From Pseudomonas fluorescens (GTDB taxonomy: Bacteria > Pseudomonadota > Gammaproteobacteria > Pseudomonadales > Pseudomonadaceae), in NCBI RefSeq assembly GCF_004683905.1, contig NZ_CP038438.1, positions 4,030,001 through 4,094,000 of the forward strand: a DNA stretch of 64,000 nucleotides, given 5' to 3'. The notes under the pieces are model-generated. The model was not told where the DNA came from and made no database searches. It saw only the letters and a list, made by a program, of their open reading frames with translations. A program made the translations under genes and the position numbers. How positions within the stretch are numbered: position 1 is the first letter of the stretch; each line of letters starts with the position of its first letter. This document shows, piece by piece, positions 16,266 through 24,992 of this stretch.

Positions 16266-17369
16266 TCAATTCAGAACTCGTGATTCAACCCGCACCGGCT
16301 TGTTCGCGCGCAACATCAAGCCGAGGCCAACAAACAGCACCGGCACCACCATGGAAAAGTGCCGGGCGAAGGAGCCGAAGTCCGGCTCGAACAAACCTTG
16401 CACCAGCAAAAACGCCAGCGGAATCGCGATCAGTTCCTTGGGTTTGGTTTCGATCGGTGCGCCTTTGTAGTCGGTGGAGGTGATGACTTTGAACAGCAGC
16501 AGCGCGGTCATGATCATCAGCGCCACAAAGATCACCTGGCCCGGCCCGGACAACAGAATCAGCTCCACCGGGAATGACAGCCGGAAGAAAATGATCATCG
16601 AGTCCAGCGCCTGCGAGACGAAGTCACTGCCGCTGAGCCACGAGACGATCAGCGATTTCGAACCCTCCTCCCCGGCCGTACGCAACTCGTTGTTGCTGGC
16701 GCGAATCGACGACACCGGAAACCCCAACGCCAGCTGGATCGCCATGGCCACCGCCAGGTAAAACAGGAACAGCATCAGGAAGAAGGTGAAGCGCGACACA
16801 TACTTCTTCATCACGCAGACGCCGACCCACGACAACGAAAACAGAATCCAGTAAGGCCGGATCAGCACGCCGTAGATCACCGCCGACAGAAAAAATCCGC
16901 CGCGGTATTTGCGCGTCAGCGAGCTGAACAAAATGCTCAGCACCGCCACCGAAACGATGATTTCCTTGGTCAGGTTTTCCAGAAAGAACGAACGCACAAT
17001 TCCCCACAGGCACAGGGTGCCGAAGATCGCCAGCGGCATGCGCCGGAACACCACTACCGGAATCGCCGTGAGGAAGAAATTGCAGAACATCCCGTAGGCC
17101 CAGGCGTTGGTGAGATTGATCCCGGTGGGCCGCAGCAGGAACGCCGAACACTCATAGGAGGAGCGATCAGGCGAGAACGGGTTCCAGAAATTGCAGTTGT
17201 CGGCGCGGGCGTAGGACGACCACAAGGTCATGGCATCCGGGCCCGGAGCGCGCGGGATCAGCAGCGGCATCGCCACCGACAGAAACAGCCCGGTGAACAG
17301 AATCAGGAACGACAGCGAAGAATCGAGTTTGCGGCCGCGAAACTCGATGCACGGCAACTTCAACCCCAT
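16266..17369 (-). CDS. Wzy-like membrane protein, probable polysaccharide polymerase
   Basis: 367-aa protein with about ten membrane spans and a large periplasmic loop near residues 45-100 rich in Cys, Trp and Arg (WSSYARADNCNFWNPF). Position between a Wzx-like flippase and an acyltransferase, size and topology suggest the O-antigen/capsule polymerase Wzy; sequence motifs in this family are too weak to prove it. Its ATG overlaps the flippase stop by 10 bp, so translation is coupled, which rules out the longer frame from 17519. It could alternatively be a glycosyltransferase-like GT-C membrane protein. Confidence 0.65.
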   Translation of the reverse strand: MGLKLPCIEFRGRKLDSSLSFLILFTGLFLSVAMPLLIPRAPGPDAMTLWSSYARADNCNFWNPFSPDRSSYECSAFLLRPTGINLTNAWAYGMFCNFFLTAIPVVVFRRMPLAIFGTLCLWGIVRSFFLENLTKEIIVSVAVLSILFSSLTRKYRGGFFLSAVIYGVLIRPYWILFSLSWVGVCVMKKYVSRFTFFLMLFLFYLAVAMAIQLALGFPVSSIRASNNELRTAGEEGSKSLIVSWLSGSDFVSQALDSMIIFFRLSFPVELILLSGPGQVIFVALMIMTALLLFKVITSTDYKGAPIETKPKELIAIPLAFLLVQGLFEPDFGSFARHFSMVVPVLFVGLGLMLRANKPVRVESRVLN

Positions 17370-18589
17370 GCCAGCGCCCCTTTGGCACGGGTCGCCCGAG
17401 TCAATACGGCGATCACCCCGAGCTGCACGATGATCGCGAAGACATTGCCCCACGCCGCGCCATAAATCGAATAATGCTTGATCAGCAGATAGCTGACCGG
17501 CACCGACACCAGCAAGCAAATCGCCGCGCTGGCGAATGACACTCGACTGTTTTTCGAAGCGATCAGACCGCCCCAGACGATGTCGCCGATGGCCCGCAGG
17601 GCAAAGGAAAAAATCAGTACACCGAGGATCGCGTTATCCGGACGCGGCACGCTGCTGGCGACGTAATCGAGCACCACGTTGAAGAACAGATAGATCAGCA
17701 CCGCCACCGCCGCCGACACCAGCAGCGAGCGCATCACCCATTTGTTGACGAACAAATGGGTGACCGTGAACGCCTGCTGATCCGCCTGAAACCGCTTGGC
17801 CAGCACCGGAATCCCCACCACCGCCACCACCGCGTAGGACAGCGCCTGCAAAGTGTTCGCCGCAGACCACGCGTACACATATTTACCCAAGCTGGCGTAG
17901 GGCTCGAGATCGGCAATCAGGAAGCGCTCGACGGACTGACTCAAGGCGATCAACCCCGTGCCGAAATAAAACGGCAACCCGGCTTTCCACACGGTCGCGG
18001 TTGTCAGTGCTTCGCTGACCCGGCCCTTGTGCACGTTCACCACGATCAGGTAACCAGCGACGATCACCAACACGTTGGCGGCCACCCACAGCCACAGCAC
18101 ACTGGCAATGCCGGAGACCCAGTCGAGCATCATCCCGCCCACCGCCAGCAACGCCCAGAGACCGGTCTTGATGAAGAACAGCAGCGCGCCCGCGGTAGCT
18201 TTCTGCGCAGAAAACACGAACGAGTTGATCTCGAACGACAGGTGTTCGGTGAGCAGCACCAGCGTCACGCAAAGAATCAACGCGGTGCTCGCCTCGACCT
18301 GCTGGAACAGCGAGTAAATCCCCACCGTCAGCAGCGACAGCAGCAGCCCCACTGCCAGGTACAGCAACAGGACTTTGTCGACCACCCGCCGCGAGCTGCC
18401 GCCAACGCTGATCAACCGATTGATCTCGGAACTGAAACCAACGCTGTAGAACTTCGAAGCGATCAGCGACGCCGCGACCACCACGCCATAAAACCCCAGC
18501 GCTTCGTAGCCCAGGTAATGGGTGATGGCCAACACCAGCAGAAACTTCGCGCCCAAGGCTCCGCCGCGCAGCAGCAAGCGAAATATCAT
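17360..18589 (-). CDS. Wzx-like polysaccharide flippase
   Basis: 409-aa MOP-superfamily protein with 11-12 predicted membrane spans, consistent with a flippase moving Und-PP-linked repeat units across the inner membrane. It begins MIFRLLLRGGALGAKFLLVL, typical of the RfbX/Wzx amphipathic start. Its start codon overlaps the pyruvyltransferase stop (ATGA), and its end overlaps the Wzy-like start by 10 bp. Upstream in-frame codons to 18649 lie within the previous gene and are rejected as a start. Substrate specificity cannot be read. Confidence 0.85.
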   Translation of the reverse strand: MIFRLLLRGGALGAKFLLVLAITHYLGYEALGFYGVVVAASLIASKFYSVGFSSEINRLISVGGSSRRVVDKVLLLYLAVGLLLSLLTVGIYSLFQQVEASTALILCVTLVLLTEHLSFEINSFVFSAQKATAGALLFFIKTGLWALLAVGGMMLDWVSGIASVLWLWVAANVLVIVAGYLIVVNVHKGRVSEALTTATVWKAGLPFYFGTGLIALSQSVERFLIADLEPYASLGKYVYAWSAANTLQALSYAVVAVVGIPVLAKRFQADQQAFTVTHLFVNKWVMRSLLVSAAVAVLIYLFFNVVLDYVASSVPRPDNAILGVLIFSFALRAIGDIVWGGLIASKNSRVSFASAAICLLVSVPVSYLLIKHYSIYGAAWGNVFAIIVQLGVIAVLTRATRAKGALAWG

Positions 18590-19698
18590 CGAACGACGCC
18601 TTTGATGATCTCGTCCATCATCACCGTCTTGGCTTCGATTTCGCGGCAAGTGTCGGTCAGGCGCTTGCCGAAGTTCGACAGGGCATTCGGCGCATACACG
18701 GTGTCGATGATCTGGTCGACATTGATGTCGCCACCGTTGATCACCCAGTCTTCCACGCCCATGTCCTGATAGGCGCCAAAGCCTTTGCGCTCATAGCTGA
18801 TGTGGTACGCCGGGACACCGGACAGCAGCGACTCGATGGCGCCGTGCAGACGCACCGAGATCACCAGGTCCGGCTGATATTTGGCAATCGTCGCCTTCAA
18901 CGACAGCAGGTCCTCGGTGATGCCCAGTTCGCGATAGAACGCACCGTCATCGTTGCCGCGAACGGCGCTCTGCACCGCGCAGACCACTTTGCTTTTGTTC
19001 TTCAGGCGCTGCAGCAGCAACTTCAGGTTGGCGACGTAGGCGACCTTCTTGTCCTTGCTCCACTCCGGCGGCTTGCGCAGCACCACGCACACAGTGGCCG
19101 GCGACGCGGCACAGCGGGTGAACTTCGGCTGCTGAAGAATCTTGCTGGCCAACGACTGCACCGCCAGATCCGGCGCGCGGTAGACGTTTTCACAGGCATC
19201 GAACATTGCCGAGGAGCGGTTATCGCGCACGAACACCGCGTCAGCGCTGGCGTAGTGATCGACGATCTGGCGGCTCTCGCCATGGAACGGACCGATGCTT
19301 TGCGGCAGGTACACCGACGGCACTTTGCTGAGGATCGCCGTTTCCAGTTGCTTGGCGTGGCCGAGTTTCAGCTTGATGTGTTCGAAGGCGCTTTTGGAGC
19401 GCATGTAGCCGCCACCGACGCCGACGATCAGATCGGTCTTGCGCAGCAGATCCGCCAGCCCGGCATACGACTGATTGAGAAACACCGCCTGCTTGACCCG
19501 CCCCAGGCCCTTGGCCGCCATCACCGGCGCATCGAAACGCGGGTGCGGCAGGTAGGCGAAAGACTGCGGGTCGGAGGCCACGACATTGATCGCGGTGTCT
19601 TCGCCAAAGTTGCGCTGCACCAACGCGATGGCCAGATCGACGAGCAGGCCGTCACCGGAGTTGGAGGCACTGTAGCCATGCAAAATCGTTACGTTCAT
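18586..19698 (-). CDS. polysaccharide pyruvyltransferase family protein
   Basis: 370-aa member of the WcaK/AmsJ/CsaB family (PF04230), which transfers pyruvate from phosphoenolpyruvate to a sugar, forming a ketal and giving the polymer negative charge. Recognisable parts are the N-terminal SNSGDGLLVDLA (glycine-rich loop), VGVGGGYMRS, the QSIGPFHG segment, FVRDNRS, and the late SVRLHGAIESLLSGVP motif with the conserved Arg-His. It is the fourth gene of the operon and overlaps the flippase start by four bases. The acceptor sugar is unknown. Confidence 0.88.
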   Translation of the reverse strand: MNVTILHGYSASNSGDGLLVDLAIALVQRNFGEDTAINVVASDPQSFAYLPHPRFDAPVMAAKGLGRVKQAVFLNQSYAGLADLLRKTDLIVGVGGGYMRSKSAFEHIKLKLGHAKQLETAILSKVPSVYLPQSIGPFHGESRQIVDHYASADAVFVRDNRSSAMFDACENVYRAPDLAVQSLASKILQQPKFTRCAASPATVCVVLRKPPEWSKDKKVAYVANLKLLLQRLKNKSKVVCAVQSAVRGNDDGAFYRELGITEDLLSLKATIAKYQPDLVISVRLHGAIESLLSGVPAYHISYERKGFGAYQDMGVEDWVINGGDINVDQIIDTVYAPNALSNFGKRLTDTCREIEAKTVMMDEIIKGVVR

Positions 19699-19713
19699 AA
19701 GCTTGAGTTCTAC

Positions 19714-20796
19714 TTAATAAGTGGGAGCGCAATACACGTCGTAGGTCTGGCGGATCATCAGCGCGGCACTGAAGCGCTCGCGCACGATGTTCCGGCCTTC
19801 GCTGCCGAGGTCGAGCAACCGCGGCTTCTGGATTCGCGCCAGCACGTCGGCCAGCGCCTGATGATCACCGGTGGGAAAGACGTAGCCGGACACTTCATGG
19901 GTGACCAGTTCGGGCAGTGACGTGCAGTTGCTGGCGATCACCGGCAAGCCCATGGCCATGCCTTCCAGCGGCACCATGGCAAAACCTTCCCAGCGGCTCG
20001 GAACGATCAGCGCGTCGGCCTGTTGATACAGCGCCTGCACTTCGGCCGGCGTGACCCACGGCAGGTACTCGACCGCGTCCATCTCGGGGCACTCGACCGT
20101 GTCCTCGTTGACCGCACTGCCGACCACCGTCAGTTTCAGATCACTTCGCTGCACCTTGGCGAAGGCCTTGAGCAGCACGTCGAAACCTTTCTGGTAATCG
20201 AGACGACCGACGAACAGCAGATGAATCGGCGCGGGGCTCTCGGCCTTCGGCGCCTCGTCGCGCTGGTGGATGCCGTTGTAGATCAGCTTCATGCGCGAGC
20301 GCTGAATGCCGAACCGCGCAGCCTTGTCCATCTCGTAGCGGCTGACGCAGATAATCACGTCGGTGACTCTCTGCAGGACCCGCTCGATCCATGCGTAGAT
20401 CTTCTGCTTGGTCGGCGAGCTTTCCATCAGGAACGAAAAGGCGTGCGGGCAGTAGACGATTTTCGGCTTGCGCCACGGTCGCAGAAGCACACAGACCACG
20501 CGGCCGATCACCCCGGAAAAGGTGCTGTGCAAATGCACCACATCGGGTTTTTCCTTGAGCATCACCCGGGTCAGTTGCCAGGCAAAACGCAGCAGCGAAC
20601 GCACATCACGCCCGCTGCGTTCGAACGTGCGAATCTGCTGTGCATCAATGCCGTGCAGCTCTTGTTTCTGGTCGAGCGGCACCAGATAGACCAGCTCGTA
20701 ATTCGAATCCTGGCCTTCGGGCGACGCCGAGATGGTGCGGATAACGGTGGCGACCCCACCTTTTATCGTTTCAGCCACGTGCAGTATTTTCTTCAC
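19714..20796 (-). CDS. GT4-family glycosyltransferase
   Basis: 360-aa GT-B fold glycosyltransferase (glycosyltransferase group 1/GT4), cytoplasmic and membrane-associated. The N-terminal domain starts MKKILHVAETIKGGVATVI, with the acceptor-site glycine-rich turn and HLHSTFSGVIGR. The C-terminal domain has LLFVGRLDYQKGFDVLL and the retaining motif EGFAMVPLE (E-x7-E). It is the only dedicated glycosyltransferase recognised in this locus besides the priming enzyme. It lies 39 bp after the Wzc-like gene and 15 bp before the pyruvyltransferase. Confidence 0.92.
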   Translation of the reverse strand: MKKILHVAETIKGGVATVIRTISASPEGQDSNYELVYLVPLDQKQELHGIDAQQIRTFERSGRDVRSLLRFAWQLTRVMLKEKPDVVHLHSTFSGVIGRVVCVLLRPWRKPKIVYCPHAFSFLMESSPTKQKIYAWIERVLQRVTDVIICVSRYEMDKAARFGIQRSRMKLIYNGIHQRDEAPKAESPAPIHLLFVGRLDYQKGFDVLLKAFAKVQRSDLKLTVVGSAVNEDTVECPEMDAVEYLPWVTPAEVQALYQQADALIVPSRWEGFAMVPLEGMAMGLPVIASNCTSLPELVTHEVSGYVFPTGDHQALADVLARIQKPRLLDLGSEGRNIVRERFSAALMIRQTYDVYCAPTY

Positions 20797-20835
20797 AACC
20801 CACCCACTTTCATGCCTGTTGGAACGCCCCTGATT

Positions 20836-23064
20836 TCAGGATTTGTCCGACGCGTATTCGTAGTTGTAATAGCCATAGCTGCCATTGCCGTAGTAGCTGG
20901 CAGCGCGCTTCTCGACGCCGTTGAACACCGCGCCCTTGAGCTCGATGCCGTTCTGCGCGAAGCGGCGAATGGTCGCTTCAATTTCCTTGGCCGGGTTTAC
21001 CGCAAACCGCGTGACGATCAGGCTGATCCCGGCTTCACGCCCGACAATCGCCGCGTCGGTAACCGCGAGCAGTGGCGGCGTATCGATGATCACCACGTCG
21101 TAGCGCTGACTCAGCTCGGCGAGCAAATCGCGGAAGTTGGCGTGCATCAACAACTCGGAAGGATTCGGTGGAACCTGACCACGGCTGATGAAGTGCAGGT
21201 TGTCGATTTCCACCGTGTTGATCGCCTGCTCGATGCTGCAGCGCTTGACCAGCAGATCCGACAGGCCATTAGCGATCGGCACATTCAGCGTCTTGTGCAG
21301 GTGGCCCTTGCGCATATCAGCGTCGATCAGCAGCACGCGCTGACCGCTCTGCGCCATGACCGCGGCGAGGTTGGAGGAGACGAAGGTCTTGCCGACCTGC
21401 GGGCTGGGGCCGGAGATCATGATGCGGTTGTTGGTCGAATCCAGCGCGGCGAAATGCAGGCAGGTGCGCAGGCTGCGGATCGACTCGATGGACAGGTCGG
21501 TCGGGTTGCGCAGGGCCAGCAGATAGGCCGGCGTCTCGGCGGTGATTTTGGCTCGGCCTTTTTTCGTGTCCTCGTCACGCTGCAAGGCGCTGTAGGGAAT
21601 CGACGCGTACACCGGCAGCCCGAGCTGTTCGATGGCTTCCGGCCCTTCCAGACCCTTGCTCAACGATTTGCGCAACAGCACCAGGGCTACGCCGAGAAAG
21701 GCGCCGAGGAACGTTGCGATCAGCACGATCAGGGCTTTTTTCGGTTTGACCGGGCTGCTCAGGTCAACATCCGCCGGATCGATCAGGCGCACATTGCCCA
21801 CCGCCCCGGCGCGGACGATGTCCAATTCCTGGGATTTGTTCAGCAACTGCGTGTAGATCTGCGAAGCCACTTCCACATCGCGGGTCAGGTTGAGCAGCTC
21901 CTGCTGCGTGGCCGGCAGATCACCGACCTTGCCTTCCAGCGATTTCTGCTGCTGGGTCAATTCGCCGATCTGCGACATCAGCGCGCGATACGCCGGATGC
22001 TGCTTGGTGAACTTGCGATCCATTTCCGCCTGCTGCATTTTCAGCTCGGAAATCCGCGTTTCCAGCGCCACGGACTGACCAAGCACCGATTGCGTTTCCA
22101 GGGAAATATTCACGGTCTTGCCGTGGGTCTGATACGCGTTGAGCGCATCGCTGGCCTTGGCCAGATCACGCTTGACCTGCGGCAACTGGCTTTGCAGGAA
22201 CGCCAGGCTCTGCGCCGCTTCCGCCGAGGTGCGGCGCACGTTCTGGTCCACGTAGAGCGCGGCGATCTTGTTGAGGATCTTCACCGCCTCGGCCGCATCG
22301 GCGCTGGCCAGCGCCAGACGGATAATCCCCGACTCTTTACCTTGCTCGGAGATATCCAGCGCATCCTGGTAACCCTGAATGGTCACGATCCGTGGATTGC
22401 GCACCACTTCAAAGCGAGTACCCGGGTTGGCTTGCAGGCGCTCGATCAAACCCTCGACGCCGTCCTGGGCGAAGGCTTCGCCGGCGACGCCCTCGACCAA
22501 CAGGTTGTCGTTGTCATCGAGCAACTGAAAGTGCTGTTGTTCGCCAGCCACCAGGGTGAGCTTCTTGCCCAACAACTCTTTGGGCAGATTGAGCCGGGTA
22601 AACTCCAGACGCTCGCCGCCCCAGGCGTAGCTGTTGAAGCCAAAACGCGGCGGCGCCACGCTGAACTCGGTTTCGCCGCGATAACGCCGGGCGAGAAAAC
22701 CGCCGACCACCGGGAAGGTGTTGGGGGTGACGTCGATGTCCAGGCGCAGGTCGTCGACAGTTTTGCCGATCACCGCGCGGGACTTGATGATGCCGATTTC
22801 GGTCACCGACGGCGATTGCCCGCCGAGCATGCTGCTGAGGTCGGAAAAACCGAGCATGTCGTTCTTTTTCGGTTCGACCTGAACCAGTGCGTTCGCCAGG
22901 TACACCGGCGTCGCCAATACCGCGTAGGCAACGCCAGCGGCCATGAATGCACCGGTGAATGCACCGATCAACCATTTCTGGTCGATCAAACTGCCGAATA
23001 TGCCGAGAAGATCAATACTGTCTTGATCGTTATCACGGTTGGCGATTACTGACGGTAACTGCAT
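20836..23064 (-). CDS. Wzc/Etk-like polysaccharide co-polymerase tyrosine kinase
   Basis: 742-aa inner-membrane protein combining a Wzz domain with a BY-kinase, controlling chain length and export. The Wzz domain with first membrane span lies at about residues 15-60 (LIGAFTGAFMAAGVAYAVL). A long coiled periplasmic region follows, then a second span near 435 (LIVLIATFLGAFLGVALVLL). The kinase has the Walker A variant GPSPQVGKT near 550, Walker A' LLIDADMRKG near 577, and Walker B VVIIDTPP near 650. The C-terminus carries a Tyr cluster (YYGNGSYGYYNYEY), the autophosphorylation tail. It is paired with the phosphatase gene 38 bp upstream. Confidence 0.95.
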   Translation of the reverse strand: MQLPSVIANRDNDQDSIDLLGIFGSLIDQKWLIGAFTGAFMAAGVAYAVLATPVYLANALVQVEPKKNDMLGFSDLSSMLGGQSPSVTEIGIIKSRAVIGKTVDDLRLDIDVTPNTFPVVGGFLARRYRGETEFSVAPPRFGFNSYAWGGERLEFTRLNLPKELLGKKLTLVAGEQQHFQLLDDNDNLLVEGVAGEAFAQDGVEGLIERLQANPGTRFEVVRNPRIVTIQGYQDALDISEQGKESGIIRLALASADAAEAVKILNKIAALYVDQNVRRTSAEAAQSLAFLQSQLPQVKRDLAKASDALNAYQTHGKTVNISLETQSVLGQSVALETRISELKMQQAEMDRKFTKQHPAYRALMSQIGELTQQQKSLEGKVGDLPATQQELLNLTRDVEVASQIYTQLLNKSQELDIVRAGAVGNVRLIDPADVDLSSPVKPKKALIVLIATFLGAFLGVALVLLRKSLSKGLEGPEAIEQLGLPVYASIPYSALQRDEDTKKGRAKITAETPAYLLALRNPTDLSIESIRSLRTCLHFAALDSTNNRIMISGPSPQVGKTFVSSNLAAVMAQSGQRVLLIDADMRKGHLHKTLNVPIANGLSDLLVKRCSIEQAINTVEIDNLHFISRGQVPPNPSELLMHANFRDLLAELSQRYDVVIIDTPPLLAVTDAAIVGREAGISLIVTRFAVNPAKEIEATIRRFAQNGIELKGAVFNGVEKRAASYYGNGSYGYYNYEYASDKS

Positions 23065-23102
23065 AAGTCTTTCTTACCATTCACTGATCTGAAGAATATT
23101 CA

Positions 23103-23543
23103 TCAATGTCCGAGGCGCTGCGCCCACGAGCTAACAGCATCTTCAATCAATGCATGGGCATGAATAAAAGCGGCCTTACCTTGACGATACGGATCCTGTA
23201 TTTCTCGTTCGCTCTGCCACTTGCCGAGAAGAAATACTTTGCCTCGGGCGTGCGAGGCAATCTTCAGCACCTGATTCACATGTTGTTTTTCCATGACCAG
23301 AATCAGGTCTGATTCATTGACGATATCGGCGGTCAATTGCCGGGCCCGGAAACCCTCGGCGCTGTGCCCGTGGTCTTCCAGCACCTGGCGCGCCGAGGCT
23401 TCCATGCCTTCGCCGACCCGCGCAGAGAGACCTGCGGACGTCACCGAAATGGTTGAGGGGGTCAGCGCGTTACGCAGCAGAAGTTCTGCTGTCGGACTTC
23501 GGCAAATATTGCCAACGCACACGACGAGGATCTTTTTGAACAA
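23103..23543 (-). CDS. Wzb/Etp-like low-molecular-weight protein-tyrosine phosphatase
   Basis: 146-aa cytoplasmic LMW-PTP that dephosphorylates the Wzc-like kinase tail, allowing the kinase cycle needed for polymer assembly. The catalytic loop VCVGNICRSP near residue 8-17 has the C-x5-R-S signature, and the general-acid loop appears as IQDPYRQGK with the Asp-Pro pair. It is the first gene of the eight-gene operon running to 13973. The ATG at 23543 begins with FKKILVVC, the normal first strand. Confidence 0.94.
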   Translation of the reverse strand: MFKKILVVCVGNICRSPTAELLLRNALTPSTISVTSAGLSARVGEGMEASARQVLEDHGHSAEGFRARQLTADIVNESDLILVMEKQHVNQVLKIASHARGKVFLLGKWQSEREIQDPYRQGKAAFIHAHALIEDAVSSWAQRLGH

Positions 23544-23834
23544 GGTTTACATTCCTGTGTAATATCATTCTGCCAACATCTAGAGCGGATCTTAATGAAC
23601 CCACTAGATCATTCTGCACTCAGAAATAGATTCGCCCTGTTAGTACCAGCGTATTAAGTACCACAGGGTCAAAAGCCGCCAAAACACAATTAACGGACTA
23701 AAAATAACTGTGATTTTCAGGTCTGGTTTTCCTGACAAAAAATAACATTGGCGCACTTAGTGCCATTGTTAGTTTCGAAACAGTTATCTCGAGATATCTT
23801 TTCGCCGTTGTCACTTCTCACCCGGAGAACCGAC
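23544..23834. promoter_or_regulatory. divergent promoter region of the wzb-like operon and the glycoside hydrolase
   Basis: 291 bp with no gene. It holds GACTAAAAATAACT (23696-23709), also found between galE and galU. It also holds TGTTAGTTTCG (23767-23777), also found upstream of the gfcA-like operon, and AGTACC repeated twice (23644-23663 region). These shared words suggest one regulator acts at several promoters of the locus. Confidence 0.5.
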
Positions 23835-24785
23835 ATGAAATCAGCCCATCTCAACCCCCTGAGCGCCCTGACCCTGTTACTGCTGGCGGCAACCGGCCAG
23901 AGCCAGGCCAATGAACTGTTCCCGGCATTGCCCGCCAATAAAACCATCGGGGTTCAGGTCAAAGTCCAGACCTTTTCCGCTGCCGACGCCGAGCGCGTCA
24001 AAGCCACCGGCTTCAGTTTCGTGCGTTTTGGCGTATGGACTGACAGCCTGCCCAGCGCGGCCTACCAGAAGCAGATCAGCGATGCCTTCGCCGTGGCCCG
24101 CGCAGCCGGACTGCCGGTGCTGATGACCCTGCGCGCGACCAAGCCGTTACCGGCCAATGATCTGGCGAACGCGGGGGTCGCGTATGCCAACGCGCTGACC
24201 AGCCTGGCAGCGACCTATGGCTCACAACTGGTGGCGATCGAGCTATGGAATGAGCCGGACCTCGGCACTTACTGGCCGACCGGCAATTTCGACACGACGT
24301 TCGTGCCGTTCATGAGCGCAGCGTGCAAGACCCTGCAAGACAAACCCCAGACTGTCCCGGTGATCGGTTTTGGCTTCGCCCGGCCGCCGACTGCCGGCTC
24401 GGCGTCCACCGTGGCACTCAACCGAATCGTCAGCGAATACCCCAAATGCCTCAACGCGGTCTCCTACCATCCCTACGGCATGAGCGGCACGCAGATCAGC
24501 AACGCCCAGGCGTTTATCCAGCAGAACTTCCATCTGCCGGGGGTGATCAGCGAATGGGGCATCTCGGCGCTTCCCTCCAACGGCGGAACTGAAGGCCAAG
24601 CCAGTAAAATCAGTGCATTCGTGGCCGATATCAAAACCCGCAACATTGCCCTGACCTCGATTTACGAGTGGAAAAACAGCGACACCGGCAGCAATGACCG
24701 CGAGAAGAATTTCGGTCTGTTGACGTCCGATGGCCAGCCGAAACCGGCCGAAACTGCGGTCAAAACCCAGCTGAGCCAGCAATAA
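23835..24785 (+). CDS. secreted glycoside hydrolase, (beta/alpha)8 clan GH-A type
   Basis: 316-aa exported protein with a signal peptide cleaved near residue 27 (TGQSQA-NE). The barrel shows ELWNEPD (acid/base Glu, residue ~140) and VISEWGIS (nucleophile Glu, residue ~240), the two clan GH-A signatures. FVRFGVW and LNAVSYHPYG are typical of GH39/GH5-like proteins such as PslG, to which it is functionally comparable. It probably trims or degrades the polymer made by this locus, or helps release it. The start ATG follows CCCGGAGAAC. It is transcribed divergently from the wzb-like operon. The exact GH family is unassigned. Confidence 0.82.
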   Translation: MKSAHLNPLSALTLLLLAATGQSQANELFPALPANKTIGVQVKVQTFSAADAERVKATGFSFVRFGVWTDSLPSAAYQKQISDAFAVARAAGLPVLMTLRATKPLPANDLANAGVAYANALTSLAATYGSQLVAIELWNEPDLGTYWPTGNFDTTFVPFMSAACKTLQDKPQTVPVIGFGFARPPTAGSASTVALNRIVSEYPKCLNAVSYHPYGMSGTQISNAQAFIQQNFHLPGVISEWGISALPSNGGTEGQASKISAFVADIKTRNIALTSIYEWKNSDTGSNDREKNFGLLTSDGQPKPAETAVKTQLSQQ

Positions 24786-24992
24786 CCTCCATCAATGTGC
24801 TCAAGGGGCGCTGGCCGTCAGTTGCTTTGAACCTGCGGCCGATTTTGGCATCGTATTCATCGATACCGCGCCCCACCGTTCAAACAGCCGTTCTCAGGTT
24901 GTTGCCCCCGGGGAACCCGTTGCGCCTTGATGCCCTTGAGTGGCTGTCAACGCTCGGGTAATGTCGTCAAACCCACAGGACAGAGCACACCC

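Noticed and set aside
20023..23052. 1009-codon plus-strand open frame
   Set aside because: It is antisense to the Wzc-like kinase and GT4 genes, which have full catalytic motifs; long shadows are common at this GC content.
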